Origin: Tetragonia tetragonoides
Taxonomy: Eukaryota; Streptophyta; Magnoliopsida; Caryophyllales; Aizoaceae
Assembly (NCBI GenBank): GCA_038025085.1
Contig: CM076154.1
Location: forward strand, 33,100,501 to 33,164,500
DNA length: 64,000 nucleotides
Reading direction: 5' to 3'
The notes beneath the pieces are model-generated. The model was not told where the DNA came from. It did no database searches and saw nothing but the letters and a program-made list of their open reading frames with translations. Position numbers and translations under genes: made by a program. Below, piece after piece: positions 1 through 11,612 of the stretch (position 1 is its first letter; every line of letters begins with the position of its first letter).

Positions 1-258
1 TAAGAAACCAAATGATTTGCAAAAGTGTTTCATCTGAATAAGCACTATCCTCCTAAGAAACACAGACAAAACGGACATAAGCCATAAGATGATGAACATT
101 GCACAAAATATAGATAGCAACAAAAATATAACAATAGCACTTCAAAAGCATTCAATTGATAAAATACATTCACTTACAATCTCTTATTCGATCCTTTCAT
201 TTATCAATTATCACTAGACTTCAACTTCTTCAATCCTCAACATATGATCACTGCATCA

Positions 259-1377
259 TTAGAATTGATCCAAGAACACCAAGCTTTCAGTATAACTAAA
301 AGCCTGTCCACTCATTGAAACAATTTCACCATCAACCACATCTGCAGAACATGAACTGTCCTCCTCGAAAGCGATCAACGACCCTGTACAAGTAACAATA
401 AAACCCTTTCCTTGCCATATACCAAATGATCCCAAACTCCTACAACCTCTATCAATCAGATTAATCCTATATATCACCCTCCAACACTCCTCCTCCTCTT
501 TCATTTGCCAAACAACACATACATTCGATTCCGCATTCGGGAAATGCAGCATACCCAACTCATTATCAATAACAGCCAACACTAAATCCGGGTCCCCTAC
601 ATCACCAACACCTGGTGGCAAACCCAGCTCCCCGAAACCCTCATTTCGCATATCGAATGTCAAAATCACAACAGCATACGCCTCCATATCATCATTCATA
701 TCTTCTTCTTCTTCTAGTGGCAGTTCAACCATCCGAAACATAATCCAGTACACAACGCCACCCACAAAACACCCTTCTGAAAGGCAATTAAAATCACCAC
801 CATAAAAGTAATCAGATGATGATGAAAATGGAATACTTTTCCATGTTTTGGAATTGAGTGAGTATAATTGCGTTTTAGGATTATTGAGAAAATGATTATC
901 CGTTGCAATAGCTATGATTTTGTAATCATTTTCGGAAAAATCGAACCCGAAACCTAATGTACGAATATAATCCCAATTGGGGAATGGGTTGATGATTATG
1001 TGTTTGTGGATTGAAGGGTTCCAGAGAGATAAAAATCCGCTGATGGTGTTGTGTAAGCAAACGACGCCGTTGTATGAGCCGGCGATTGAGGTGAAGGGGT
1101 GGGACCCAACAACGGTGGGGGTGGTGAGAGGGGTTGGGTGGGCCAGGGGTTGAGTGAGGTGGCAGATTGAGTGGCGGAAATTGGATTCATGGAATAGTAA
1201 ATGGTGGTGATGGTTGAATTTGTGAAATTGAAGGTGAGAGGAGATGAAATTAGGGTTTTTGATGAGAGAGAACCATGATTTTGAGACGGTAAGGAATTTG
1301 ATTAGGGATTTTGAGGGGAGTTTTTCGAGGATTGAGATGAGGATGTCGTCTGGGAAATAGTGATCTTGATCCGCCAT
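259..1377 (-). CDS. F-box protein, single exon, 372 aa
   Basis: The reading frame is intact and single-exon. Its N-terminus carries an F-box (residues about 8-50, beginning FPDDILISILEKLPSKSL) with the usual L/P and W (KSWFSLIKN) positions, which contacts SKP1 in SCF ubiquitin ligases. The rest (about residues 90-360) looks like the F-box-associated beta-propeller type: GSYNGVVCLHN, a LWNPSIHK motif and LGFGFDFSENDYKIIAI match the usual G-x-C-G, N-P-x-x and G-F-G-x-D-x-x-x-x-D-Y-K-V pattern of that family. Length is normal for the family. The ATG at 1377 directly follows a GA-rich leader. The substrate cannot be told from sequence. Confidence 0.9.
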   Translation of the reverse strand: MADQDHYFPDDILISILEKLPSKSLIKFLTVSKSWFSLIKNPNFISSHLQFHKFNHHHHLLFHESNFRHSICHLTQPLAHPTPLTTPTVVGSHPFTSIAGSYNGVVCLHNTISGFLSLWNPSIHKHIIINPFPNWDYIRTLGFGFDFSENDYKIIAIATDNHFLNNPKTQLYSLNSKTWKSIPFSSSSDYFYGGDFNCLSEGCFVGGVVYWIMFRMVELPLEEEEDMNDDMEAYAVVILTFDMRNEGFGELGLPPGVGDVGDPDLVLAVIDNELGMLHFPNAESNVCVVWQMKEEEECWRVIYRINLIDRGCRSLGSFGIWQGKGFIVTCTGSLIAFEEDSSCSADVVDGEIVSMSGQAFSYTESLVFLDQF

Positions 1378-1381
1378 TGTT

Positions 1382-1412
1382 GGAGAGAGAGAGAGAGAGA
1401 GAGAAGAGAAAG
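1382..1412. repeat. GA microsatellite in the F-box 5' leader
   Basis: An uninterrupted GA run lies immediately upstream of the F-box start codon (CT on the coding strand). Such CT tracts are common in plant 5' UTRs. A regulatory effect is only possible. Confidence 0.6.
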
Positions 1413-1516
1413 GTGGATAATTGCGTTTTCTGGTTGATCGTAGTATTATGCCATGGGATTAAAAGTCGCTGACGTTTAAAGATAAGGAATTATTTTTGCG
1501 ATAAGCGAAACGTGAA

Positions 1517-1589
1517 GCGCTTGTAGCTCAGTGGATAGAGCGTCTGTTTCCTAAGCAGAAGGTCGTAGGTTCGACCCCTATCTGGCGCG
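1517..1589 (+). tRNA. tRNA-Arg (anticodon CCU)
   Basis: A complete 73-nt cloverleaf without intron. The D arm is GCTC/GAGC, the anticodon stem TCTGT/GCAGA encloses loop TTCCTAA with anticodon CCT at 1550-1552, and the T arm GTAGG/CCTAT encloses TTCGACC. The acceptor GCGCTTG/CTGGCGC has a U-G pair at 5-68 and a U-U mismatch at 6-67. The discriminator base is G. T-runs starting at 1590 serve as the RNA polymerase III terminator. It reads AGG arginine codons. Confidence 0.95.
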
Positions 1590-1599
1590 TTTTATTTAT

Positions 1600-2332
1600 T
1601 TTTTCTCTCTTTTCCCTTTTTTGAGGGTAGTCATGGGTTCGATAGTCATTCACTCACATGATTACTAAAGTTTTGTGGACCGAAATTCTGTAGTTAGTGG
1701 TAAATCTTGTAATCATTATAACAAATCAAATGTATTACCTACGGAGATCTTCTAAACGGCAAAAAGAAGAAAACAACAATGAATGTTTTTGGTGTGACTT
1801 GTGAGTGGTTCACGTTATCCCCATGCAAATAAGATTAGCTTTGGCCGAAAGTACTTAGGTGAACATGTGGTTAAATTATATATATTTAATCATAAATAAT
1901 AACCCATGTAAATAAAGTGTGTGGTCTTACAGATCCCACATATATTTATTATCTACCAATAATTATATCTCCAGTTCTTCCACTCAGTTAATGGATTCAA
2001 TTTAGTGGAAAGGAACACACCCTTAATCCTCTTAGAGGGGCATATATCTCCGATTCGTTCACTCAGTTAATGAAAAAAAAACGCACCTTTAATTCTGTTA
2101 GGGGGGCAAATAAAGAAAAGTTCAACAAAAGAAAACAGGTCAAATAGGAGATAAGAGTTGAGACTGGGTACCATAAATGACGTTTTGGCTCATGCAACTG
2201 CCTGGTTTTTAATATCCAGACGCCATTAAATTTGAGATGGAAATGAACCAAACTGGCCCTGCTTTGCTGGAGATTTTGACAAATATAACTCATCAACACC
2301 GGAAATCTGGGGATTTGGGATCCCCCATCATC
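1600..2332. other. Intergenic, short imperfect direct repeat
   Basis: No gene is seen. Around 1963-2112 a segment of roughly 75-90 bp is present twice (shared words CACTCAGTTAATG and CCTTAAT/CTTTAAT). The 2130-2310 stretch has an open minus frame but no recognisable domain. Confidence 0.4.
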
Positions 2333-2777
2333 CGGTGGATACCCGTTGCAGCTCCGCCTCACTTTATATCCGTTTATCCGCCCCGCCTTATACCCATTTA
2401 CCCCGCCTCATACCCACATAATAATAAAAAAATTGTAAAATATAAATATATAAAATCTTATTTTACCAAATATATTAAATTTTCTCCTATTATTGCTTAT
2501 CAAAAAGCTCAAATTTTTTTGTGCAAATTATTTTGGGTGAATTTGATGTAGATTTAGATGTGGGCTTCGTTTTTTTACGGGCGGGTATAAAGCGGATATG
2601 GATATCCTCCTGATAAATGGAGCGAAGGTGGGACTCGGCGGATAAGTGGGGCGGGGGTGGATTTGGGATCTCCAACCCGTGATGGGGATGGGGCGGGTGG
2701 CGGAATCGAAATATCCAGATGGGTGTGGGGATGGATCTACCTATATCCACTACCGTCCCACCCCATTGCCATCCCTA
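2333..2777. mobile_element. hAT-type element, left end missing
   Basis: This is a second copy of the element at 6296-6895, sharing its sequence from about 2333 to the right terminus ATTGCCATCCCTA. The right flank GATGAGCC (2778-2785) is the same 8-bp target site. The left TIR and left target copy are absent, so either the segmental duplication began inside the element or the left part was replaced. Confidence 0.65.
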
Positions 2778-2795
2778 GATGAGCCTCGAGGAAAG

Positions 2796-3132
2796 AGCGG
2801 TGCCAGCTAGTAACATTTATCACAAGATCCTCTAAGATCAGTGAACTTCTTGTCAAGCAATCGACACCAGGGATGTGCCTATCAGTCAATTAAAGAAAGA
2901 GGGAGAAAAAATGCATACAACAAATCAGAAAGAGATGGGCAAACACAGAGAAAAAGTAAATTTAGCGTAACCAATTCACATGATAGTTTGACGATATTAG
3001 CACATAGAAGACTATTCAGAACAGCTACAAATTCAGAGAGCTCTTCGAATGTCCGATTCCAATTTCATCGCTTGAACAAACATCAGCAAGGGACGATATA
3101 CATTCAAATCAAGCAAGATGCTCTGATGTTAT
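2796..3132 (-). pseudogene. Relic of an F-box/LRR/FBD gene
   Basis: On the minus strand this stretch resembles the exon 2 / 3' exon 1 part of the gene at 3357-4989. The words ACATTTATCACAAGATCCTC and GTGCCTATCAGTCAA match exon 2, and the segment around 2965-3060 matches the end of exon 1, without a proper reading frame. The 97-aa open frame on the plus strand is antisense to it. A near-identical copy lies at 6914-7250. Confidence 0.6.
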
Positions 3133-3356
3133 AAGCAGAGAATTTTCACACTGTTACAGTTGCAAAACAACTAACAACACAAACAAAAAACATCAGTTCT
3201 TACGATGAAAGTGTATTAGCAGAACTCTTGTTGCAGTACTACCAGCTTTAGTTACTTTTTTCCTCTAAACATAGTAATGTTACCACGACAGCAAACTTGA
3301 CGAACTTCTTTGACAGGAGCAAGAGCTAGCTAGCAGGAATGTCTCATTTATCTACC

Positions 3357-4989
3357 TTAGAGCAGCAAAACTCTGGCATGTTGGGAAGATTTTGAGAAGG
3401 TTGCCAGCTTCTGGGAAATTTCAGCCACCTGTTCTGATGTCAATTGACACTCCTCTGCGGATTTATCTTTCCCATTGTAATAAATCACCAATTCATCCAG
3501 GACTAAGGCATTCTCAAGCACAACCTTGATCAACCGAACTGCAATAGAATATGAGCTATTTGCAATATTCTGGATGGTGACGCGTTTCAGTGAGCTCCAG
3601 CAGTCTTCTCCCTCAGGCATCGGATATTGCAGTTCTGATTCAATTTTCTGCAATTAAAAGAGAAAAGAAAAGAAGAAAAGGAAAACAGATCATTGTTACG
3701 AATAATTAAGGAAAGCTAGCCAATAGTGGATTGTTATAAATACAGTTCAATTTGTCATGTATAAACAAACCTCTACAAAATCTGGGTGCCAGCAAGTGAC
3801 ATTTATCACAAGATCCTCCAAGTGAGGTGCATTTCTTAGCAAACAATTCAGACCTGGAATGTGCCTATCAGTCAACCAGATACTTAACTCCACATGCTTC
3901 CAATTGACCATTATATGTGGAAGTTCTTTCAGTATGCAGTAAAATAACACCTGATAACAAGGCAAACGCTCACTGCTCATATACAGTAAAGAAACAAAAC
4001 TTTGTAAATTTGGGGTGGTAGGAAAGAACAGGAAGATATAAATTTACCGTAACGAATTGGCAGGATAACTTGACGACCTTAGCACAAAAAAGTGTCTTCA
4101 GAACAGCTACAAATCCAGGAAACTCTTTGAACTCCACATTTTGACAAGTTAGATCAAACGTGGAATCAACAAGGGGTGAAAGATTCAAAACGTCGACAGA
4201 GTCCGCCAATCCCTTATATTCAAAGGACTTCAAGTTTGGACAGTTAATTCTTAGATAAGGCACTGAACAATAGTCTTCAGTAGTATCAAGATTAAACTTT
4301 TCAACATTGGAGGCACCAAATTTCAGCTCCTTCAAGTCCCAACAATTGTATATCTCCAATTCATTGAGTAAAGGGCAGCCGCTTATGATCTCTCCAAATA
4401 CATCATCACTCAGGCTGACCCTTACAAGCCTCAGAACTCTCAAAGACCTCATCTGTACCTCACTCTGTAGCTTCATCACGGCGAACTCCAAGTTCAGCTC
4501 AATCAAGGAATCACTGACAAATTCGGAGTAAGGCAATCTATGTTCGTACTCCTCAGGCTCCCTCATGCCAACACCGAATTCAAGAACCTCTACTTTTTTC
4601 GTCAGGGCAAACTTGATCCAAGACTCAAGCTCATGATCAAAGCCCCGGTTTGGGATGTCAAAGCAGTACATGGTACTGATGTCAAGTCTGAATTTTTCGA
4701 TCTTGGACCGGCTATGGCGGATCAGCAGGTTACGGACAAAGTTGAAGAAGGCCATGTTTAACGTTGACAACTCATCATCATTAGATTCATCACCATTATA
4801 ATCACCTTGCCATATATCAAACATCGAGTCATTAAGGTCGAGACTAGGAAGCGAAGTCCAAAGGGTACCGAATCTTTTAATCAGCATGGTTCTAACAGCA
4901 TCAAGGGTGGGTAGAAAGGAAAGGACATGGATAAGGATAGAGTCTGGTAAGCTTGATAGCCTGTCTTCTCCCTCTTCTGTGGAAGCCAT
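3357..4989 (-). CDS. F-box/LRR/FBD protein, three exons (copy A)
   Basis: Exons in gene order are 4989-4048, 3950-3771 and 3647-3357, all joined in phase 0 at GT/AG sites, predicting about 470 aa. The F-box is at residues about 11-50 (LPDSILIHVLSFLP). A leucine-rich repeat region follows (for example MRSLRVLRLVRVSLSDDVF, then CPLLNELEIYNC). Exon 3 holds the C-terminal FBD domain (EDCWSSLKRVTIQN, then NALVLDELVIYY). These plant proteins are presumed substrate receptors of SCF E3 ligases. The gene is the intact member of a tandem pair, its partner at 8274-9930 being broken. Confidence 0.88.
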
Positions 4990-5039
4990 AGTTGCTTGGC
5001 TAAAAAATTAAGCAAAATCTGTTATTGGTGATACTGATT

Positions 5040-5665
5040 GTATATTGAGGGCACTAGTTGAAGGGTTAATGATGGACAAGGTATGTAGCACGGAAATGGG
5101 AAACGTGGACACGGGAAACACAAATTCTCATAAATTATTATATGCAAGGAAGCATAAAAACGGAAACGCAGACATGGGAAATGCGGACACGAAAAACGGG
5201 ATATGTAGGCTGAGTGTCGTGTCTGTGCTTCCTTAATGATGGATATGGTAAATGAGGCTGATGGGTTAGTTGTTCACTGGAAAAGAACATAGGTAGCTTG
5301 TGAAATACTGCTAGTAAGTAGTGTTTTACTAATAATTAACTGTGGGAGTGGGGAATCAAAGAATCAAAATCTAGTTTTTTAGTGTAAGACTTGATCAAAT
5401 AGGAGTAATATATTATAGATACACTGCCAACCATGTCGAAATTTTGATTTCTGTGTTTTCTTGGTCATACCTAACTTTTTTAGATTAGTATAAGGGAAGA
5501 ATCAGTCTTTATCTAAAGAAAATACTATCAGATGTCCTTGTCTAGCGTTATGACAAAAGTATGAATAAATTATTTCCTTGATAAAGTCATAAAAAGTTGA
5601 CGCCCAAACTTGGAGGATTACAATGGACACGTACTTAAATAAAAATAAAAAATGCAGGTTATACT
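5040..5665. other. Intergenic with short degenerate repeats
   Basis: Around 5085-5215 a GGAAA(C/T)G-GGACACGGGAAA-like motif recurs several times. No gene is seen; the short open frames have no domain. Confidence 0.4.
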
Positions 5666-6020
5666 TAAAGATGGCTTCGTGCCGTGTTCGGGTCGTGCTC
5701 GTGCTTTCGTGCTTTGTAACAGTGTTGGGCCGTGTCGTGCTTATAGTTGTCATGCTTCATGCCGTGCCTGCTCTTCCAAAAGGTAGGTCCAGGTCGTGCC
5801 CGTGCTCGTGCTTGTGTCGTGCTCGTGTCGTGCGTGCCGTGCCCATGCTTTTTAAAATAATATTAAAATTTTCGCCGTGCCTTATCATGTCTGACCGTGC
5901 CCCACCGTGCTTTCTTTGCAAAATCCATATCCGGGACCAGTTCAGGCCCAGTCATTCGTGTCCGTGTTTTCTCCGTGCCCGTGTCGTGCCGTGTAAAAGA
6001 CATACCCAGTGCCATCTCTA
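5666..6020. mobile_element. Small non-autonomous hAT-like element (355 bp)
   Basis: The ends are imperfect inverted repeats TAAAGATGGC and (on the other strand) TAGAGATGGC. Flanking octamers GTTATACT (5658-5665) and GTTGCACT (6021-6028) agree at 6 of 8 bases, as expected for an aged 8-bp hAT target duplication. The interior is dominated by repeated CGTGC/GTCGTGC words. Confidence 0.55.
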
Positions 6021-6114
6021 GTTGCACTGAGTGAAAAGAGAGTCCAAATTGGCTGCAGAGAGGGAGCCAAGGGGCGTAATTGATTATTAAGGAAAAGAGA
6101 GATAAACCAACTTA

Positions 6115-6245
6115 CAACATCGACATTCCGCCAAGGGCGGGGTTTAGGGAGGTGCAGATGTACGCAATCTCACTCCTAAAGGCTTAACTAGTCGCCCAGT
6201 AGAGAGACTGTTCCCAAAAAACCCACGACAACGAAAGATAACCAA
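6115..6245 (-). mobile_element. Au-like SINE fragment
   Basis: Read on minus, the order AACAGTCTCTCTAC, then GAGATTGCGTACATCTG, then CCTCCCTAAACCCCGCC resembles the body of the widespread plant Au SINE, recalled from memory. Terminal duplications are not clear, so it is a fragment or aged copy. Confidence 0.5.
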
Positions 6246-6295
6246 GGTTAATTATTGAAGATTAAAATTTTAATACTGCCATGTATAGATGAGCC

Positions 6296-6895
6296 TAGGG
6301 ATGGCAGTGGGGCGGATACAAATGGATACCGCCCCGCATCCGTCCCAGTTGGGGCGGGGATGGGGGAGTGCTAGGTGGGTATGGGACGGGGATGGTTTTG
6401 ATAAAGCAAAACCGCCGTGGGGATGGGGCGGAGGTGGTTTGCTTTCTTCACCCAGTGGATACCCGTTGGAGCCCCGCCCCACCTTATAACCGCTTACCCG
6501 CCCCGCCTCATACCCATTTGCCCCGCCTCATACCCACATAATAATAAAAAATGTAAAATATAAATATATAAAATCTTATTTTACCAAATATATTAAATTT
6601 TCTCCTGCTATTGCTTATCAAAAAGCTCAAATTTTTTTGTGCAAATTATTTTGGGTGAATTTGATGTAGATTTAGATGTGGGCTTCGTTTTTTTACGGAC
6701 GGGTATAAAGCGGATATGGATATCCTCCTGATAAATAGAGCGGAGGTGGATACTCGGCGGATAAGTGGGGCGGGGTGGATTTGGGATCTCCGACCCGTGA
6801 TGGGGATGGGGCGGGTGGCGGAATCAAAATATCCAGATGGGTGTGGGGATGGATCTACCTATATCCACTATCGCCCCACCCCATTACCATCCCTA
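6296..6895. mobile_element. Complete non-autonomous hAT element (600 bp)
   Basis: The termini TAGGGATGGCAGTGGGG and (rc) TAGGGATGGTAATGGGG form inverted repeats. A perfect 8-bp duplication GATGAGCC sits on both sides (6288-6295, 6896-6903), diagnostic of hAT. Terminal parts are rich in GGGGCGG words; the centre is AT-rich and encodes no transposase. Confidence 0.85.
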
Positions 6896-6913
6896 GATGA
6901 GCCTCGAGGAAAG

Positions 6914-7250
6914 AGCGGTGCCATCTAGTAACATTTATCACAAGATCCTCTAAGATCAGTGAACTTCTTGTCAAGCAATCGACACCAGGGATGTGCCTAT
7001 CAGTCAATTAAAGAAAGAGGGAGAAAAAATGCATACAACAAATCAGAAAGAGATGGGCAAACACAGAGAAAAAGTAAATTTAGCGTAACCAATTCACATG
7101 ATAGTTTGACGATATTAGCACATGGAAGACTATTCAGAACAGCTACAAATTCAGAGAGCTCTTCGAATGTCCGATTCCAATTTCATCGCTTGAACAAACA
7201 TCAGCAAGGGACGATATACATTCAAATCAAGCAAGATGCTCTGATGTTAT
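6914..7250 (-). pseudogene. Second copy of the F-box/FBD relic
   Basis: Almost identical to 2796-3132 and in the same position relative to the hAT right end, so it was carried along in the tandem duplication that produced gene copies A and B. No usable reading frame. Confidence 0.6.
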
Positions 7251-7365
7251 AAGCAGAGAATTTTCACACTGTTACAGTTGTAAAACAACTAACAACACAA
7301 ACAAAAAACATCAGTTCTTACGATGAAAGTGTATTAGCAGAACTCTTGTTGCAGTACTACCAGCT

Positions 7366-8149
7366 TGTTGGGGAAAACTACGGCATTTACCCACAATCAC
7401 AACAACAGGTAATCGGAAAAATAAAGTGCAAGAACCCAAAAAACAACACAAACAATTTTACGTGGAAATCCCCTCTCAATTAGGGGAAAAACCACGGTGC
7501 GGATCTCCACGCACTAAACAATAATCCACTATGATAATCAAGAGTACAATCGGCAACAATCACGAGATCAATCAACAAGTAAACAATCTATCTTTGGTAC
7601 TAGTACAAATTGATAAACCCTAACTCACTTTGGTACTCCCACAAACCCAAAGAAACACCCACAAAATACCTGTCGATGATCAATACGAAACACCGTATAT
7701 TCCGTGCCGAAGATCACCTCGATTATCCTCACCCACAAGCTGTCTTCTCAGCATCCACACCAACCGGAACTCACCTCTGATCACCTGGCTCTCTCTCTAT
7801 GTGTTTGCTGTTTTGTGCTTGTGTGTCTCACGGCTTTTCTCTTGTCTCGGCTGTTCCACAAATAAAAGGCTTGTGCCTTTTATTTTCAATCATCAACTTA
7901 GCTTCTGTAGGAAGCCACACATCACCGCTAAATGGCATATGGGCCTAACAAACAAAATAGCAAGTGTAGCCCATAAACGGACTAGCACCCCCACGCAACT
8001 CCAAACCGAAAACGATTCGGTTGACTTCAGTCCCTTTCTTTTATTTTTGTTTTTCTTTTCTTTTTGTTTTATTTTATTTTCTTTACAAACCAAAATAAAA
8101 TTAAACACAACTAATAATAATACTTGGTATTTGGGGCGTTACCTCAACA
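7366..8149 (-). mobile_element. Copia-type solo LTR (784 bp)
   Basis: The segment starts TGTTGGGG and ends CCTCAACA, giving TG...CA ends with inverted termini, flanked by the 5-bp duplication CAGCT (7361-7365 and 8150-8154). It interrupts sequence that is continuous in copy A near 3225. On minus it has a TATA-like AATAAAAGGC and the usual copia leader words. No internal retroviral genes are present, so it is the product of LTR-LTR recombination. Confidence 0.85.
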
Positions 8150-8273
8150 CAGCTTTAGTTACTCTTTTCCTCTAAACATAGTAATGTTACCACGACAGCA
8201 AACTTGACGAACTTCTTTGACAGGAGCAAGAGCTAGCTAGCAGGAATGTCTCATTTATCTACCTTAGAGCAGC

Positions 8274-9930
8274 AAAAACTCTGGCATGTTGGGAAGATTT
8301 GAGAAGGTTGCCAGCTTCTGGGAAATTTAAGCCACCTGTTCTGATGTCAATTGACACTCCTCTGCGGATTTATCTTTCCCATTGTAATAAATCACCAATT
8401 CATCCAGGACTAAGGCATTCTCAAGCACAACCTTGATCAACCGAACTGCAATAGAATATGAGCTATTTGCAATATTCTGGATGGTGACGCGTTTCAGTGA
8501 GCTCCAGCAGTCTTCTCCCTCGGGCATCAGATATTGCAGTTCTGATTCAATTTTCTGCAATTAAAAGAGAAAAGAAAAGAAGAAAAGGAAAACAGATCAT
8601 TGTTACGAATAATTAAGGAAAGCTAGCCAATAGTGGATTGTTATAAATACAGTTCAATTTGTCATGTATAAACAAACCTCTACAAAATCTGGGTGCCAGC
8701 AAGTGACATTTATCACAAGATCCTCCAAGTGAGGTGCATTTCTTAACAAACAATTCAGACCTGGAATGTGCCTATCAGTCAACCAGATACTGAACTCCAC
8801 ATGCTTCCAATTGACCATTATATGTGGAAGTTCTTTCAGCATGCAGTAAAATAACACCTGGAGAAAAACAAAATGCTCACAATTGCTCATCAATAGTAAC
8901 AAGGGCTGTAGAAGCACCAAAAACATTGTAACAACAAATAAGAACTTCATAAATCAGGGGATGGCGGGAAAACTAGCTGAATGTAACATTTACCGTAACG
9001 AATTCACACGACAATTTGACGTACTTTGCACATAGAAGTGTCTTCAGAGCAGCTACAAATTCAGGTAACTCTTTGAACTCCATATTTTGACAGCTTAGAT
9101 TAAACACGACATCCACAAGGGATGAAAGATTTATCAATTTAACAGAGTCCACAAATCCGGTGAATTCAAAGGACTTCGAGTTTGGGCAGTTAATTCTCAG
9201 AACAGGCTCATAAATACAGAATCCAGTTGTATCAAGAGTTAACTTTTCAACAGTAGGGGCATCAAAGCTCAGCTCATTCAAACTTGAGGAATTATTTAAC
9301 TCCAATTCGTTGAGCGAAGGGCAGCCTCGTATGATCTCTCCAAATACGTCATCGCTCAAGCTGACCCTTATAGACCTGAGAACTCGTAAGGAGCCCATCT
9401 GAACCTAGCGTTGGAGTTTCAACACGAGAAACTCCAACTTGAGCTCGATCAAAGAATCACACACAAACTCCGAGTAAGGCAATCTATATGGCACCTCCTC
9501 AGGCTCCATCCTGCCAACTTTGAATTCAAGAACCTCCACCTTTTTCCTCAGGGCAAAATTCACCCATGATTCTAGGTCCTGGCCAAGGTTCAGGTTTTGG
9601 ATGTCAAAGCAGTGCATCTTACTGATGTTAACTCTGAACTTTTTGAGTTTGGAGAGTCTATGGTGCATCAGCAAAATTATGGACATAGTTGAAGAAGGCC
9701 AGACTTAACGATATCACGCCATCATTATCATCACTAACAATGTCATTATGCCATATGTCCAACTTTAAGTCATCGAGATCAAGACTAGGAATGAAAGTCC
9801 AAAGGGAATTGAATCTTTTAATCACCATAGTTCTAACGGCATCAAGGGTGGGTAAAAAGGAAAGGATATGGACAAGGATCGAGTCTGGTAATCTTGATAG
9901 ATTGTCTTCTCCCTTTTCTTCTGAATCCAT
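8274..9930 (-). pseudogene. F-box/LRR/FBD pseudogene (copy B)
   Basis: This is the tandem paralogue of 3357-4989 with the same exon layout (9930-8994, 8857-8678, 8554 downward) and conserved GT/AG sites. Three disabling lesions are visible against copy A: a one-base insertion near 9685-9690 after the FFNYVHN codons; a GAG-to-TAG stop near 9406; and a GAA-to-TAA stop at 8327-8329 in the FBD exon. A further base is missing near 8300. The N-terminal F-box itself (LPDSILVHILSFLP) remains readable, so a truncated F-box peptide is conceivable but not likely. Confidence 0.85.
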
Positions 9931-9959
9931 AGTTGATCGCCTAATAAGCTGAAAAGATT

Positions 9960-11094
9960 ATTAGTGATATGAATTGTAAGCTGAGGGAAAATGCTAGCTT
10001 AAAGATTAGTAATGAAAGCTGAAAACGACAAATGAGTTAGTTTCTCACTAAAAACGAACATGTACACCACTAATCAACAGTGACAGTGGGACTAAATTCT
10101 ACTATTTCCTAAAAGGTTTCTCAAATAATATACTTAAAGTAGACTTAACTGCCGTACACTTGGATTGTTTTGAGAGCTTGGTCATATAGACTCCTACTCT
10201 AGATTAATTTGACGAGGAGAATAAGCCTTTATCTAATTACAACATTAGATATGTTTGTCATGCTATACAACAAAAGAATGAATCATTCTTTCCGAGAAAA
10301 TTATATTCCATATCAAAATCAACCCCAAGACCACAATTTATATGACTCCTTTGTCTCACATCAAATAGGAGAGTCCTGTTAAAGTGAGGTAAATGAGCAC
10401 AATTTTACTGCAAAGCATTTTGTATGCGGAAACAAAGATAAAGTTATTAAACAGTTTATATACAAGAAGATTTCAAATTCAAAAACAAAACAAGAAAAAA
10501 ACTGTGGGTCTAGTTCTAAAAGAAAGCGAATCGGTACTAATTTGGGATAAGACTACGGAAATCTGCACCTCCCCAGACCCGGCCTCGGCATGTTTCTTCC
10601 TACACTGTTATCGTATCACATAGAAGATAACTAAAGTTCCTGTTACAGGTAATGGTTGCTCCTACAAGGCATCATCACTAAACAAATTATGTAAGTAGAG
10701 AAAGGACCCTATAGGACTACTAATACTATGAGCAAGTGAATTTGGCTCAGGCGGAAAACAAAAGGAAAACTCAATTATACTTTATAATCCCCACTCTATT
10801 CCCAAATTTAATACCACATAACAAACACGATAATGAGATTAATTATACAAAATCCCTGAGACAAATCCTATCCCCATCTTCAAATTCTCAATATCCCATT
10901 CCCACTTCCCAAACGCCCCCCTAGCGTTTTTTTTTGTTTTTGGTTTTTTGGTTGACTGAGGAGCAGTACTAGGAAATTAACAACACATTATTCAAGTAAT
11001 CACTCACATACTAGCAAATTAAGTCAAATGCTAAAGCCATTTTTTTGTAAATTAGTTGAGGTACCCCAAAACCCTTGAGGAAAATAACAATCTG

Positions 11095-11096
<2 letters not shown>
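9960..11096. other. Intergenic, AT-rich
   Basis: No gene is recognised. Near 10545-10590 a phrase resembling the Au SINE 3' part occurs (TGGGATAAGACTACGG, then CTGCACCTCCCCAGACCC), too degraded to delimit. Confidence 0.35.
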
Positions 11097-11154
<58 letters not shown>

Positions 11155-11159
11155 AAAAA
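11097..11159. repeat. (AC)n microsatellite followed by poly-A
   Basis: About 18 AC units (11097-11132) run directly into about 27 A residues. The AC array next to an A tract may mark the tail of an old retroelement, but no body is recognised upstream. Confidence 0.9.
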
Positions 11160-11612
11160 CAAAAAAACAAAGGAGCAAACAAGCAAATACTTAGCAGCAA
11201 CAATGGGAGTAGCAATGACAATGGGAAATGTAAGAAAATTGAACTCCAAAACTGTGTGAAATCAGCACATAAATCGAGATATTGCTTAAAATGACCCCAA
11301 ATTTAAGCATATACATCATTAGATTCGATATTTCTAAAGCGTAAACCTAGAAAATGGTACCATACATTTACGCAATACAAAATGAAATTAAGTGGGCAAA
11401 AATTATTAGTCAAAACCTATGAGCAGGGCAGAAAGAGTGACCTGAGGTCCTTCACAAAAACTTGATTGCTCGCCAGCCGGAGCTAGAGGAGAGAGAATTC
11501 TGAATTGCTGCTGCTCAATGAGAGGGACTGAGGGAGTACAAGCGTTTTACTTCCCTTTGCTTTTTGTCACGAGAAGTCAGAGAAGTAATTTACTACTAGC
11601 AATTACTAATTA

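Noticed and set aside
2841..3134. 97-aa plus-strand frame, nearly identical at 6959-7252
   Set aside because: It is antisense to a decayed F-box/FBD exon, and its conservation is explained by the tandem duplication.
4307..4761. Plus-strand frames inside the F-box/LRR gene
   Set aside because: They lie opposite exon 1 of an intact minus-strand gene and have no domain or splice support.
11024..11259. Frames rich in Val/Cys or Thr/His/Lys around 11.1 kb
   Set aside because: They are translations of the AC and A microsatellite.
11400..11570. Possible first exon of a minus-strand gene (GA-rich leader, donor-like AG/GT)
   Set aside because: No start codon with a usable frame and no downstream exons could be found.
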